A DNA stretch of 64,000 nt from Endozoicomonas sp. 4G (GCF_023822025.1 NZ_CP082909.1:682001-746000), one strand, 5' to 3'; positions 1 through 8,553 are shown, counted from the stretch's first letter. Notes: generated by a model not told the origin, from the letters alone. A program made the numbers and translations.

Positions 1-722
1 TCACACTGGTGCGCCTTGACTCTCTGGTCGGCAGGCAGGTGGGTCTGTTTGTGCCTTTTCAGATCGCTTACGTGGTCGGTGCTGTAGTTGCAGCCTTGAT
101 GATCGCACTGGTGCACCCTGGGTCTCTGGTCGATAGGCAGATGGGTCTGTTTGTGCGTTTTCAGATGGTGCGCCCGGTCGGTGCTGTAGTCACAGCCTTC
201 ATGGTCACACTGGTGCACCTTGGGTCTCTGGTCGGCAGGCAGGTGGATCTGTTTGTGCCTTTTCAGGTTTTTCGCCTGGTCGGTGCTGTAGTTACAGCCC
301 TCATGGTCACACTGGTGCAGCTTGGGTCTCTGGTCAGCAGGCAGGTGGATCTGTTTGTTGGTTGACTCAATGGGCATTTCACTGTCTGAAATGGACTCCT
401 GATTCATCATATTCTGTCTCAGAGTCGCACAATACTGACTGAATTCATTTAATGCCCGAAAAGGGTCAGCTGTCGTGTTTACACACGGAACATCCGTTTC
501 AGTATTAGTTTCGTCTTCTTCAGAAAGGTTGTTGTTGCTTTCATCAGAGCAGCCGTTGTCTTCACTGCCAGAGCCCTCGTTTGAGGCTGTCCGACAGTAA
601 GTCTTAGCTTCGACGCCCAGAACGAAGAGCAAAGGCAACCTATTTTCCTGACCGTGGCTATCAGAGCAATACACAGAAAAGGCAATGGCAAAGATCACAA
701 TCAATGGTTTTTTCAATAACAA
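1..722 (-). CDS. ZF01: secreted C2H2 zinc-finger protein, 3' end outside window
   Basis: Partial gene; it starts at a TTG (720-722) and runs off the left edge. The N-terminus has KK plus a hydrophobic core ending near DSHG/QEN, the LLFVLGVEAKTYC segment, an acidic tract, the VNTTADPFRALNEFSQYC block and LRQNMMNQES. Three whole fingers are visible with helix residues (-1 to 6) QAKNLKR, RAHHLKT and HVSDLKR; a fourth begins at the edge. These match the first three fingers of ZF02, and the sequence is nearly identical to 1405-2204 at an offset of 1404 bp, so ZF01 and ZF02 are a very recent tandem duplication. Function is inferred from architecture only. Confidence 0.9.
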   Translation of the reverse strand, partial: MLLKKPLIVIFAIAFSVYCSDSHGQENRLPLLFVLGVEAKTYCRTASNEGSGSEDNGCSDESNNNLSEEDETNTETDVPCVNTTADPFRALNEFSQYCATLRQNMMNQESISDSEMPIESTNKQIHLPADQRPKLHQCDHEGCNYSTDQAKNLKRHKQIHLPADQRPKVHQCDHEGCDYSTDRAHHLKTHKQTHLPIDQRPRVHQCDHQGCNYSTDHVSDLKRHKQTHLPADQRVKAHQC

Positions 723-821
723 GGCCTGGCTTCCCAGTTGTTGAAATGTTTATTGGGAAGTCAGGTTAGTCAAAATCTGGAGAGAGGTTGGAGATTCCTT
801 TGAGGCGGGTTGGGAGGTGGA

Positions 822-2126
822 TCATTCTTTATCACCTTTCTTTCTTTTCTTGACAGATGGCAGCTGGTCATGGGCTTTTCTTTTGAGTCTTTCGGGTCTT
901 TGGTCGGCAGGCAGATGTGTCTGTTTGTGCCTTTTCAGGTGGCTCGTGTGGTCGGTGCCGTAGTTGCAGCCCTCATGGTCACACTGGTGTCTTTTGTGTC
1001 TTTTGGGCTTCTGGTCGGCAGGCAGGTGGGTCTGTTTGTGCATTTTCAGATGGCTCAGATAGTCGGTGCTGTAGTCGCAGCCCTCATGGTCACACTGGTG
1101 CACCTTGATTCTCTGGTCGGCAGGCAGATGGCTCTGTTTGTGCATTTTCAGATTGCCCCTGTGGTCGGTGATGTAGTTGCAGCCCTGATGGTCACACTGA
1201 TGTATCCTGGTTCTCTGGTCGGCAGGCAGGTGGGTCTGTTTGTGCTTTTTCAGATGGCTCGTCCAGTGGGTGTTGTAGTCGCAGCCTTCATGGTCACACT
1301 GGCGTCTTTTGTGTCTTTTGGGCCTCTGGTCGGCAGGCAGGTGAGTCTGTTTGTGCCTTTTCAGATCGCCCGTGTAGTTAGTGCCGTAGTTGCAGCCCTC
1401 ATGGTCACACTGGTGCGCCTTGACTCTCTGGTCGGCAGGCAGGTGGGTCTGTTTGTGCCTTTTCAGATCGCTTACGTGGTCGGTGCTGTAGTTGCAGCCT
1501 TGATGATCGCACTGGTGCACCCTGGGTCTCTGGTCGATAGGCAGATGGGTCTGTTTGTGCGTTTTCAGATGGTGCGCCCGGTCGGTGCTGTAGTCACAGC
1601 CTTCATGGTCACACTGGTGCACCTTGGGTCTCTGGTCGGCAGGCAGGTGGATCTGTTTGTGCCTTTTCAGGTTTTTCGCCTGGTCGGTGCTGTAGTTACA
1701 GCCCTCATGGTCACACTGGTGCAGCTTGGGTCTCTGGTCAGCAGGCAGGTGGATCTGTTTGTTGGTTGACTCAATGGGCATTTCACTGTCTGAAATGGAC
1801 TCCTGATTCATCATATTCTGTCTCAGAGTCGCACAATACTGACTGAATTCATTTAATGCCCGAAAAGGGTCAGCTGTCGTGTTTACACACGGAACATCCG
1901 TTTCAGTATTAGTTTCGTCTTCTTCAGAAAGGTTGTTGCTGCTTTCATCAGAGCAGCTGCTGTCTTCACTGCCAGAGCCCTCGTTTGAGGCTGTCCGACA
2001 GTAAGTCTTAGCTTCGACGCCCAGAACGAAGAGCAAAGGCGACCTATTTTCCTGACCGTGGCTATCAGAGCAATACACAGAAAAGGCAATGGCAAAGATC
2101 ACAATCAATGGTTTTTTCAATAACAA
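822..2126 (-). CDS. ZF02: secreted 8-finger C2H2 protein with NLS-like tail
   Basis: 434 residues. Signal peptide about 1-24, acidic tract about 50-76, conserved VNTTADPFRALNEF block about 81-94, first finger Cys at 138, basic tail in the last 22 residues (KRKAHDQLPSV then KKRKK). Finger helices (-1 to 6): QAKNLKR, RAHHLKT, HVSDLKR, YTGDLKR, WTSHLKK, HRGNLKM, YLSHLKM, HTSHLKR. Two linkers carry an extra RHKR insert. The TTG start is the only one that keeps the signal peptide. Predicted to be exported and to bind nucleic acid, possibly in a host nucleus; no homologue search was possible. Confidence 0.92.
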   Translation of the reverse strand: MLLKKPLIVIFAIAFSVYCSDSHGQENRSPLLFVLGVEAKTYCRTASNEGSGSEDSSCSDESSNNLSEEDETNTETDVPCVNTTADPFRALNEFSQYCATLRQNMMNQESISDSEMPIESTNKQIHLPADQRPKLHQCDHEGCNYSTDQAKNLKRHKQIHLPADQRPKVHQCDHEGCDYSTDRAHHLKTHKQTHLPIDQRPRVHQCDHQGCNYSTDHVSDLKRHKQTHLPADQRVKAHQCDHEGCNYGTNYTGDLKRHKQTHLPADQRPKRHKRRQCDHEGCDYNTHWTSHLKKHKQTHLPADQRTRIHQCDHQGCNYITDHRGNLKMHKQSHLPADQRIKVHQCDHEGCDYSTDYLSHLKMHKQTHLPADQKPKRHKRHQCDHEGCNYGTDHTSHLKRHKQTHLPADQRPERLKRKAHDQLPSVKKRKKGDKE

Positions 2127-2204
2127 GGCCTGGCTTCCCAGTTGTTGAAATGTTTATTGGGAAGTCAGGTTAGTCAAAATCTGGAGAGAGGTTGGAGATT
2201 CTTT
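1405..2204. repeat. Recent ~800-bp duplication of 1-800
   Basis: This segment is almost identical to the first 800 bases of the window at an offset of 1404 bp. It covers the N-terminal halves of ZF02 and ZF01 and their upstream spacers. I see only scattered differences, for example in the acidic tract near 535-556 versus 1939-1960. The offset equals one whole gene plus spacer, as expected from unequal crossing-over. Confidence 0.85.
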
Positions 2205-2225
2205 TGAGGCGGGTTGGGAGGTGGA
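2127..2225 (-). promoter_or_regulatory. Representative 99-bp spacer with possible weak promoter
   Basis: This spacer type recurs upstream of nearly every gene. Read on the minus strand it holds TTGACT (2172-2177), a good -35 match, then TAAACA (2151-2156), a poor -10 match with only 15 bp between them. An imperfect GGGAAG purine run sits 7 nt before the TTG start at 2124-2126. The TTGACT and AATAAACA elements are kept in most spacers, but TTGACT is lost in several of the ZF29-ZF41 region, where TTGTCT or TTTACT stands instead. I see no hairpin plus T-run that would terminate transcription, so cotranscription is possible. The promoter is only a candidate. Confidence 0.35.
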
Positions 2226-3134
2226 TCATTCTTTATCACCTTTCTTTCTTTTCTTGACAGATGGCAGCTGGTCATGGGCTTTTCTTTTGAGTCTTTCGGG
2301 TCTTTGGTCGGCAGGCAAGTGGGTCTGTTTGTGCCTTTTCAGATCGCCCGTGTAGTCAGTGCCGTAGTTGCAGCCCTCATGGTCACACTGGTGCGCCTTG
2401 ACTCTCTGGTCGGCAGGCAGGTGAGTCTGTTTGTGCCTTTTCAGATCGCTTACGTGGTCGGTGATGTAGTTGCAGCCTTGATGATCACACTGGTGCACCC
2501 TGGGTCTCTGGTCGACAGGCAGATGGGTCTGTTTGTGCGTTTTCAGATGGTGCGCCCGGTCGGTGCTGTAGTCACAGCCTTCATGGTCACACTGGTGCAC
2601 CTTGAGTCTCTGGTCGGCAGGCAGATGTGTCTGTTTGTGCCTTTTCAGATGGTTCGTGTGGTCGGTGCCGTAGTTGCAGCCCTCATGGTCACACTGGTGC
2701 GCCTTGACTCTCTGGTCGGCAGGCAGGTGGATCTGTTTGTGCCTTTTCAGATTGCCCTTGTAGTCGGTGCTGTAGTTACAGCCCTCATGGTCACACTGGT
2801 GCAGCTTGGGTCTCTGGTCAGCAGGCAGGTGGGTCTGTTTGTTGGTTGACTCAATGGGCATTTCACTGTCTGAAATGGACTCCTGATTCATCATATTCTG
2901 TCTCAGAGTCGCACAATACTGACTGAATTCATTTAATGCCCGAAAAGGGTCAGCTGTCGTGTTTACACACTGAACATCCGTTTCAGTATTAGTTTCGTCT
3001 TCGTCATAAAGGTTGTTGCTGCTTCCATCAGAGGAGCCGCTGTCTTCACTGCCATTTTCCTGACCGTGGCCATTGGAGCAATACACAGAAAAGGCAATGG
3101 CAAAGATCGCAATTAATGGTTTTTTGGATAGCAA
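2226..3134 (-). CDS. ZF03: secreted 5-finger C2H2 protein with NLS-like tail
   Basis: 302 residues, one of the shorter members. After the signal peptide (cut near NGHG/QEN) the protein goes straight into the acidic tract; the LLFVLGVEAKTYC segment of ZF02 is missing. First finger Cys at 114. Helices: YKGNLKR, HTNHLKR, RAHHLKT, HVSDLKR, YTGDLKR. The last three match fingers 2-4 of ZF02, which shows that finger blocks are shared between neighbours. The tail is the same as in ZF02 (KRKAHDQLPSV, KKRKKGDKE). TTG start. Confidence 0.92.
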   Translation of the reverse strand: MLSKKPLIAIFAIAFSVYCSNGHGQENGSEDSGSSDGSSNNLYDEDETNTETDVQCVNTTADPFRALNEFSQYCATLRQNMMNQESISDSEMPIESTNKQTHLPADQRPKLHQCDHEGCNYSTDYKGNLKRHKQIHLPADQRVKAHQCDHEGCNYGTDHTNHLKRHKQTHLPADQRLKVHQCDHEGCDYSTDRAHHLKTHKQTHLPVDQRPRVHQCDHQGCNYITDHVSDLKRHKQTHLPADQRVKAHQCDHEGCNYGTDYTGDLKRHKQTHLPADQRPERLKRKAHDQLPSVKKRKKGDKE

Positions 3135-3239
3135 GGCCTGGCTTCCCAGTTGTTGAAATACTTATTGGAAAGTCAGGTTAGTCAAAATCTGGAGAGAGGT
3201 TGGAGGTTTCTTTGGGGCGAGTTGGGAGGTCGATCATCC

Positions 3240-4733
3240 CTAATTACCCTTTTTTCTTTTCTTGTCAGATGGCAGCTGGTCATGCGCTTTCCTTTTGAGT
3301 CTTTTGGGTTTCTGGTCGGCAGGCAGATGTGTCTGTTTGTGCCTTCTCAGATCGCCCGTCCGGTAGAAGGTGTAATTGCAGCCCTCATGGTCACACCGGT
3401 GCATCTTGACTCTCTGGTCGGCAGGCAGGTGGGTCTGTTTGTGTATTTTCAGATCGCTCATGTAGTCGGTGCCGTAGTTGCAGCCCTCATGGTCACACTG
3501 GTGCGCCTTGACTCTCTGGTCGGCAGGCAGGTGGGTCTGTTTGTGCCTTTTCAGATGGCTCGCATTTTCAGTGCTGTAGTCACAGCCTTCATGGTCACAC
3601 TTGTGCTCCTTGGGTCTCTGGTCGGCAGGCAGGTGGATCCGTTTGTGCCTTTTGATATTACCCGGCAGATCGGATCTGTAGGTGCAGCCTTCATGGTCAC
3701 ACTGGTGCGCCTTGGGTTTCCTGGGTCTCTGGTCGGCAGGCAGATGGGTCTGTTTGTGCATTTTCAGACTGCTACGGTTGTCGGTGCTATGGTTGCAGCC
3801 CTCATGGTCACACTTGTGTATCTTGGGTCTCTGGTCAGCAGGCAGGTGGGTCTTTTTGTGCTTTTTCAGATCACCGGCCCGGTCGGTGTTGTAGTTACAG
3901 CCTTCATGGTCACACTGGTGCAGCTTGTGTTTCCGGTCGGCAGGCAGGTGGATCAGTTTGTGATTTTTGATATTACCCGCTAGAGCGGAGCTGTAGTTGC
4001 AGCCCTCATGGTCACACTTGTGCATCCTGGTTCTCTGGTCGGCAGGCAGGTGGGTCTGTTTGTGCGTTTTCAGATGGTGCGCCCGGTCGGTGCTGTAGTC
4101 ACAGCCTTCATGGTCACACTGGTGCACCTTGAGTCTCTGGTCGGCAGGCAGATGTGTCTGTTTGTGCCTTTTCAGACGGCTCGTATGGTCGGTGCCGTAG
4201 TTGCAGTCCTCATGGTCACACTGGTGCGCCCTGACTCTCTGGTCGGCAGTCAGGTGGATCTGTTTGTGCCTTTTCAGATTGCCCTTGTAGTCGGTGCTGT
4301 AGTTACAGACCTCATGGTCACACTGGTGCAGCTTGGGTCTCTGGTCAGCAGGCAGGTAAGTCTGTTTGTCGGTTGACTCAATGGGCATTTCACTGTCTGA
4401 AATGGACTCCTGATTCATCATATTTTGTCTCAGAGTCGCACAATACTGACTGAATTCATTTAATGCCCGAAAAGGGTCAGCTGTCGTGTTTACACACTGA
4501 ACATCCGTTTCAGTATTAGTTTCGTCTTCGTCAGAAAGGTTGTTGCTGCTTTCATCTGAGCAGCCGCTGTCTTCACTGCCAGAGCCCTCATCCGAGGCTG
4601 CCTGACAGTAAGTCTTAGCTTCGACACCCAGAACGAAGAGCAAAGGCAACCTGTTTTCCTGAGCATGGCCATTAGAACAATGCACAGAAAAAACAACGAC
4701 CAAGGTCAAAATCAATTGTTTTTTGATTAGCAA
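3240..4733 (-). CDS. ZF04: secreted 10-finger C2H2 protein
   Basis: 497 residues. Signal peptide begins MLIKKQLIL and cuts near NGHA/QEN; acidic tract about 50-76; first finger Cys at 138. Helices: YKGNLKR, HTSRLKR, RAHHLKT, LAGNIKN, RAGDLKK, NRSSLKM, LPGNIKR, NASHLKR, YMSDLKI, RTGDLRR. Two fingers have Ile instead of the core Leu of the helix. The tail ends KKRKKGN at a TAG two codons before the usual TGA position, so the spacer to ZF03 is 105 bp. TTG start; same N-terminal subtype as ZF02 and ZF03. Confidence 0.92.
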   Translation of the reverse strand: MLIKKQLILTLVVVFSVHCSNGHAQENRLPLLFVLGVEAKTYCQAASDEGSGSEDSGCSDESSNNLSDEDETNTETDVQCVNTTADPFRALNEFSQYCATLRQNMMNQESISDSEMPIESTDKQTYLPADQRPKLHQCDHEVCNYSTDYKGNLKRHKQIHLTADQRVRAHQCDHEDCNYGTDHTSRLKRHKQTHLPADQRLKVHQCDHEGCDYSTDRAHHLKTHKQTHLPADQRTRMHKCDHEGCNYSSALAGNIKNHKLIHLPADRKHKLHQCDHEGCNYNTDRAGDLKKHKKTHLPADQRPKIHKCDHEGCNHSTDNRSSLKMHKQTHLPADQRPRKPKAHQCDHEGCTYRSDLPGNIKRHKRIHLPADQRPKEHKCDHEGCDYSTENASHLKRHKQTHLPADQRVKAHQCDHEGCNYGTDYMSDLKIHKQTHLPADQRVKMHRCDHEGCNYTFYRTGDLRRHKQTHLPADQKPKRLKRKAHDQLPSDKKRKKGN

Positions 4734-4832
4734 GGCCTGGCTTCCCAGTTGTTGAAAGGCTTATTGGGGAGTCAGGTTAGTCAAAATCTGGAGCGAGGTC
4801 TGAGGTTTCTTTGAGGCGAGTTGGGAGGCGGA

Positions 4833-6128
4833 TCATTCTTTATCATCCTTCTTTCTTTTCTTGTTAGATGGTGGCTGGTCATACGCTTTTCTTTTGGGTC
4901 TCTGGTCGGCAGGCAGGTGGGTTCGTTTGTGCCTTTTCAGATTGCCCGTGTAGTCGGTTCTGTAGTCGCAGTCCTCATGGTCACACTGGTGCACCTTGGG
5001 TCTCTTGGCTCTCTGGTTGGCAGGCAGGTGGATCTGTTTGTGCTTTTTCAGATTGCCCGTGATGTCTGTGCTGTAGTTACAGTCCTCATGGTCACAATGG
5101 TGCACTTTGGGTTTTTTGGGTCTCTGGTCGGCGGGCAGGTGGGTCTGTTTGTGCACATTCAGATTGCCAAGCTGGGCGGCGCTGTAGTTGCAGCCCTCAT
5201 AGTTACACCGGTGCACCTTGGGTCTTTGGTCGGCGGGCAGGTGGGTTAGTTTATGCAATTTCAGATAGCTGAACTGAGTGGCACTGTAGTTGCAATCCTC
5301 ATGGTCACACTGATGCACCTTAAGTCTTTTTGGTCTTTTGGGTACCTGGTCGGCAGGCAGGTGGGTCTGTTTGTGCCTTTTCACATTGCCCGCGTAGTCG
5401 GTGCTGTAGTCGCAGCCCTCATGGTCACACTGGTACATTTTGGGTCTCTGGTCGGCAGGCAGATGGGTCTGTTTGTGCCTTTTCACATTGCTCGCGTAGT
5501 CGGTGCTGTAGTCGCAGCCCTCATGGTCACACTGGTACATTTTGGGTCTCTGGTCGGCAGGCAGGTGGCTCTCAGTGAGTATTTCATTGTCTGAAACGGG
5601 TTCCTGCTTAATTTTTTTCAGTGCCAGAGCTGCACAATACTGATTGATTTCATTTAATACTCGAAAAGGGTTAGGCGTTGTTGTTACATACTCAACATGA
5701 GCATCCGTTTCCTCTTCGTTTGAACGGTTGTCGCTGCTTTCATCAGAGCAGCCGCTGTCTTCACTGCCAGAGCCCTCATTTGAGGCTGCCCGACAGTAAG
5801 TCTTAGCTTCGACGCCAGAGTCAGGAGAGGCGCCGGTGGCAAGAAAAAAGCAACAGCGGGTGTCTGGTTTTACTGGTTCCTCAGGCCTGTTGTCGCCTTT
5901 AAAGCGAAAGAGCATCAGAGTCCCGCTTTGTCTGGCAATCGTTTCGATGCCCAGGGAGTGAAGGCCAATTTTCAGGCTATTGTCAGGTTGAAACCTTATC
6001 CGGGTAGGTAGGCTATTTCCGAAGCAGACTTGCTCCTGCGGTATTCTATTTTCCTGACCGTGGCCATCGGAGCAACAGACAAAAAAGGCAATGGCAAAGA
6101 TCGCAATCAATGGTTTTTTGGATAGCAA
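4833..6128 (-). CDS. ZF05: secreted 6-finger C2H2 protein, IKQEP subtype
   Basis: 431 residues. The N-terminal region carries a CFGNSLPTRIRFQPDNSLKIGLHS-type segment (about 35-58) and part of the KPDTRCCFF segment, then the acidic tract. The conserved block reads VEYVTTTPNPFRVLNEINQYC and is followed by IKQEP (I163, K164, E166), a match to the SUMO-acceptor consensus hydrophobic-K-x-E. First finger Cys at about 200. Helices: YASNVKR, YAGNVKR, QFSYLKL, QLGNLNV, ITGNLKK, YTGNLKR; the first two are near-duplicates and use Val in place of the helix Leu. NLS-like tail intact, TTG start. Confidence 0.92.
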   Translation of the reverse strand: MLSKKPLIAIFAIAFFVCCSDGHGQENRIPQEQVCFGNSLPTRIRFQPDNSLKIGLHSLGIETIARQSGTLMLFRFKGDNRPEEPVKPDTRCCFFLATGASPDSGVEAKTYCRAASNEGSGSEDSGCSDESSDNRSNEEETDAHVEYVTTTPNPFRVLNEINQYCAALALKKIKQEPVSDNEILTESHLPADQRPKMYQCDHEGCDYSTDYASNVKRHKQTHLPADQRPKMYQCDHEGCDYSTDYAGNVKRHKQTHLPADQVPKRPKRLKVHQCDHEDCNYSATQFSYLKLHKLTHLPADQRPKVHRCNYEGCNYSAAQLGNLNVHKQTHLPADQRPKKPKVHHCDHEDCNYSTDITGNLKKHKQIHLPANQRAKRPKVHQCDHEDCDYRTDYTGNLKRHKRTHLPADQRPKRKAYDQPPSNKKRKKDDKE

Positions 6129-6226
6129 GGCCTGGCTTCCCAGTTGTTGAAATGCTTATTGAAAATCAGGTTAGTCAAAATCTGGAGAGAGGTCGGAGGT
6201 TTCTTTGGGGCGAGTTGGGAGGTGGA

Positions 6227-7852
6227 TCATCCCTTATTACCCTTTTTTCTTTTCTTGTCAGATGGCAGCTGGTCATGCGCTTTCCTTTTGAGTCTTTTGG
6301 GTCTCTGGTCGGCAGGCAGGTGGGTCTGTTTGTGCTTTTTCAGATTGCCCGTGAGGTTTGTGCTGTAGTTACAGCCCTCATGGTCACACTGGTGCACTTT
6401 GGTTTTTTTGGGTCTCTGGTCGGCAGGCAGGTGGGTCTGTTTGTGCCTGTTCAGATTGGCCGTGTAGTCGGTGATGTAGTCGCAGTCCTCATGGTCACAC
6501 TGGTGCACCTTGGGTCTCTTGGCTCTCTGGTTGGCAGGCAGGTGGATCTGTTTGTGCTTTTTCAGATTGCCCGTGAGGTTTGTGCTGTAGTTACAGTCCT
6601 CATGGTCACAATGGTGCACTTTGGGTTTTTTGGGTCTCTGGTCGGCGGGCAAGTGGATCTGTTTGTGCACATTCAGATTGCCAAGCTGGGCGGCGCTGTA
6701 GTTGCAGCCCTCATAGTCACACTGGTGCACCTTGGGTCTTTGGTCGGCGGGCAGGTGGGTTAGTTTATGCAAGTTCAGATAGCTGAAATGAGTGGCACCG
6801 TAGTTGCAGTCCTCATGGTCACACTGATGCACCTTGGGTCTTTTGGGTCTTTTGGGTCTTTTGGGTCTCTGGTCGGCGGGCAGGTGGGTTTCTTTGTGCG
6901 TTTTCAGATTGCTCATGTATCCGGTGCTGTAGTTGCAGCCTTCATGGTCACACTGGTGCAGTTTGGGTCTCTGGTCGGCAGGCAGGTGGATCTGTTTGTG
7001 CCTTTTCACATTGCCCGTGTAGTCGGTGCTGTAGTCGCAGCCCTCATGGTCACACTGGTACATTTTGGGTCTCTGGTCGGCAGGCAGATGGGTCTGTTTG
7101 TGCGTTTTCAGATGGCTTATAGGGTCGGTGCTGTGAGCAAGTGAGGTGATTTCCAGATGGTTAACAGAGTTCGTTTCTGTCACGTCTTTCTCTGACTCAG
7201 TGAGTATTTCACTGTTTGAAACGGGTTCCTGCTTAATTTTTTTAAGTGCCAGAGCTGCACAATACTGATTGATTTCATTTAATACTCGAAAAGGGTTAAG
7301 TGTTGTTGTTACATACTCAACATGAGTATCCGTTTCCTCTTCGTTTGAACGGTTGTCGCTGCTTTCATCAGAGCAGCCGCTGTCTTCACTGCCAGAGCCC
7401 TCATCCGAGGCTGCCCGACAGTAAGTCTTAGCTTCGACGCCAGAGTCAGGAGAGACGCCGGTGGCAAGAAAAAAGCAATAACGAGTGTCTGGTTTTAAGA
7501 GGAGGTCATCACCGAAGCAAACCCATGGCATATCGCTGCGGTTCATCTCAATGGCTTCGCTCTCTTCTTCAATAGCTTCTTCTTCAATACCTTCTTCTGG
7601 TTCCTCAGGCCTGTTGTCGCCTTTAAAGCGAAAGAGCATCAGAGTCCCGCTTTGTCTGGCAATCGTTTCGATGCCCAGGGAGTGAAGGCCAATTTTCAGG
7701 CTATTGTCAGGTTGAAACCTTATCCGGGTAGGTAGGCTGTTTCCGAAGCAGACTTGCTCCTGTGGTATTCTATTTTCCTGACCGTGGCCATCGGAGCAAC
7801 AGACAGAAAAGGCAATGGCAAAGATCGCAATCAATGGTTTTTTGGATAGCAA
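6227..7852 (-). CDS. ZF06: secreted 7-finger C2H2 protein, IKQEP subtype
   Basis: 541 residues. The N-terminal region is nearly identical to ZF05 over the first ~85 residues, then adds a Glu-rich stretch (about 93-102) and a full CFGDDLLLKPDTRYCFF segment (about 112-127). IKQEP at about 206-210. A Cys-less remnant finger (STDPISHLKTH, about 241-251) comes before the true fingers, which start at about 267. Helices: YTGNVKR, YMSNLKT, HFSYLNL, QLGNLNV, LTGNLKK, YTANLNR, LTGNLKK. One linker is stretched by repeated RPK. The tail ends KKRKKGNKG. TTG start. Confidence 0.92.
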   Translation of the reverse strand: MLSKKPLIAIFAIAFSVCCSDGHGQENRIPQEQVCFGNSLPTRIRFQPDNSLKIGLHSLGIETIARQSGTLMLFRFKGDNRPEEPEEGIEEEAIEEESEAIEMNRSDMPWVCFGDDLLLKPDTRYCFFLATGVSPDSGVEAKTYCRAASDEGSGSEDSGCSDESSDNRSNEEETDTHVEYVTTTLNPFRVLNEINQYCAALALKKIKQEPVSNSEILTESEKDVTETNSVNHLEITSLAHSTDPISHLKTHKQTHLPADQRPKMYQCDHEGCDYSTDYTGNVKRHKQIHLPADQRPKLHQCDHEGCNYSTGYMSNLKTHKETHLPADQRPKRPKRPKRPKVHQCDHEDCNYGATHFSYLNLHKLTHLPADQRPKVHQCDYEGCNYSAAQLGNLNVHKQIHLPADQRPKKPKVHHCDHEDCNYSTNLTGNLKKHKQIHLPANQRAKRPKVHQCDHEDCDYITDYTANLNRHKQTHLPADQRPKKTKVHQCDHEGCNYSTNLTGNLKKHKQTHLPADQRPKRLKRKAHDQLPSDKKRKKGNKG

Positions 7853-7950
7853 GGCCTGGCTTCCCAGTGTTGAAATGCTTATTGGAAAATCAGGTTAGTC
7901 AAAATCTGGAGAGAGGTCGGAGGTTTCTTTGGGGCGAGTTGGGAGGTGGA

Positions 7951-8553
7951 TCATCCCTTATTACCCTTTTTTCTTTTCTTGTCAGATGGCAGCTGGTCAT
8001 GCGCTTTCCTTTTGAGTCTTTCGGGTCTCTGGCCGTCAGGCAGGTGGGTCTGTTTGTGCCTTTTCAGATGGCTCGCATTTTCAGTGCTGTAGTCACAGCC
8101 TTCATGGTCACACTTGTGCTCCTTGGGTCTCTGGTCGGCAGGCAGGTGGGTCTGTTTGTGCTTTTTCAGATCGCTTGCCCAGTAGGAGCTTTGATTGCAG
8201 CCCTCATGGTCACATTGGTACACCTTAGGTCTTTTGGTTCTCTGGTCGGCAGGCAGGTGAGTCTGTTTGTCGGTTGACTCATTGGGCATTTCACTGTTTG
8301 AAATGGACTCCTGATTTATCATATTTTGTCTTAGAGTCGCACAATACTGACTGAATTCATTTAATGCTCGAAAAGGGTCAACAGTCGTGTTTACACACTG
8401 AACATCCGTTTCAGTATTAGTTTCGTCTTCGTCAGAAAGGTTGTTGCTGCTTCCATGAGAGGAGCCGCTGTCTTCACTGCCATTTTCCTGACCGTGGCCA
8501 TCGGAGCAATACACAGAAAAGGCAATGGCAAAGATCGCAATCAATGGTTTCAA
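7951..8553 (-). CDS. ZF07: smallest member, 2 fingers
   Basis: 200 residues, the shortest gene of the array. The signal peptide starts at a TTG four codons closer to the hydrophobic core than usual (MKPLIAIF) because a few bases are missing around the normal start; the upstream TTG is out of frame. Cut near DGHG/QEN, then a short acidic tract, the CVNTTVDPFRALNEF block and two fingers: WASDLKK and NASHLKR. The second matches finger 8 of ZF04. Tail KRKAHDQLPSD, KKRKKGNKG. Two fingers would specify very little DNA, so this may be a contracted copy rather than a working binder. Confidence 0.88.
   Translation of the reverse strand: MKPLIAIFAIAFSVYCSDGHGQENGSEDSGSSHGSSNNLSDEDETNTETDVQCVNTTVDPFRALNEFSQYCATLRQNMINQESISNSEMPNESTDKQTHLPADQRTKRPKVYQCDHEGCNQSSYWASDLKKHKQTHLPADQRPKEHKCDHEGCDYSTENASHLKRHKQTHLPDGQRPERLKRKAHDQLPSDKKRKKGNKG

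Noticed and set aside
1883-2095. Short minus-strand ORFs of the MPLPFLCIALIATV type (also 479-691, 4490-4696, 14324-14605, 16112-16393)
   Set aside because: They read the signal peptide and acidic region of the zinc-finger genes in another frame; they start inside the real gene and lack independent features.
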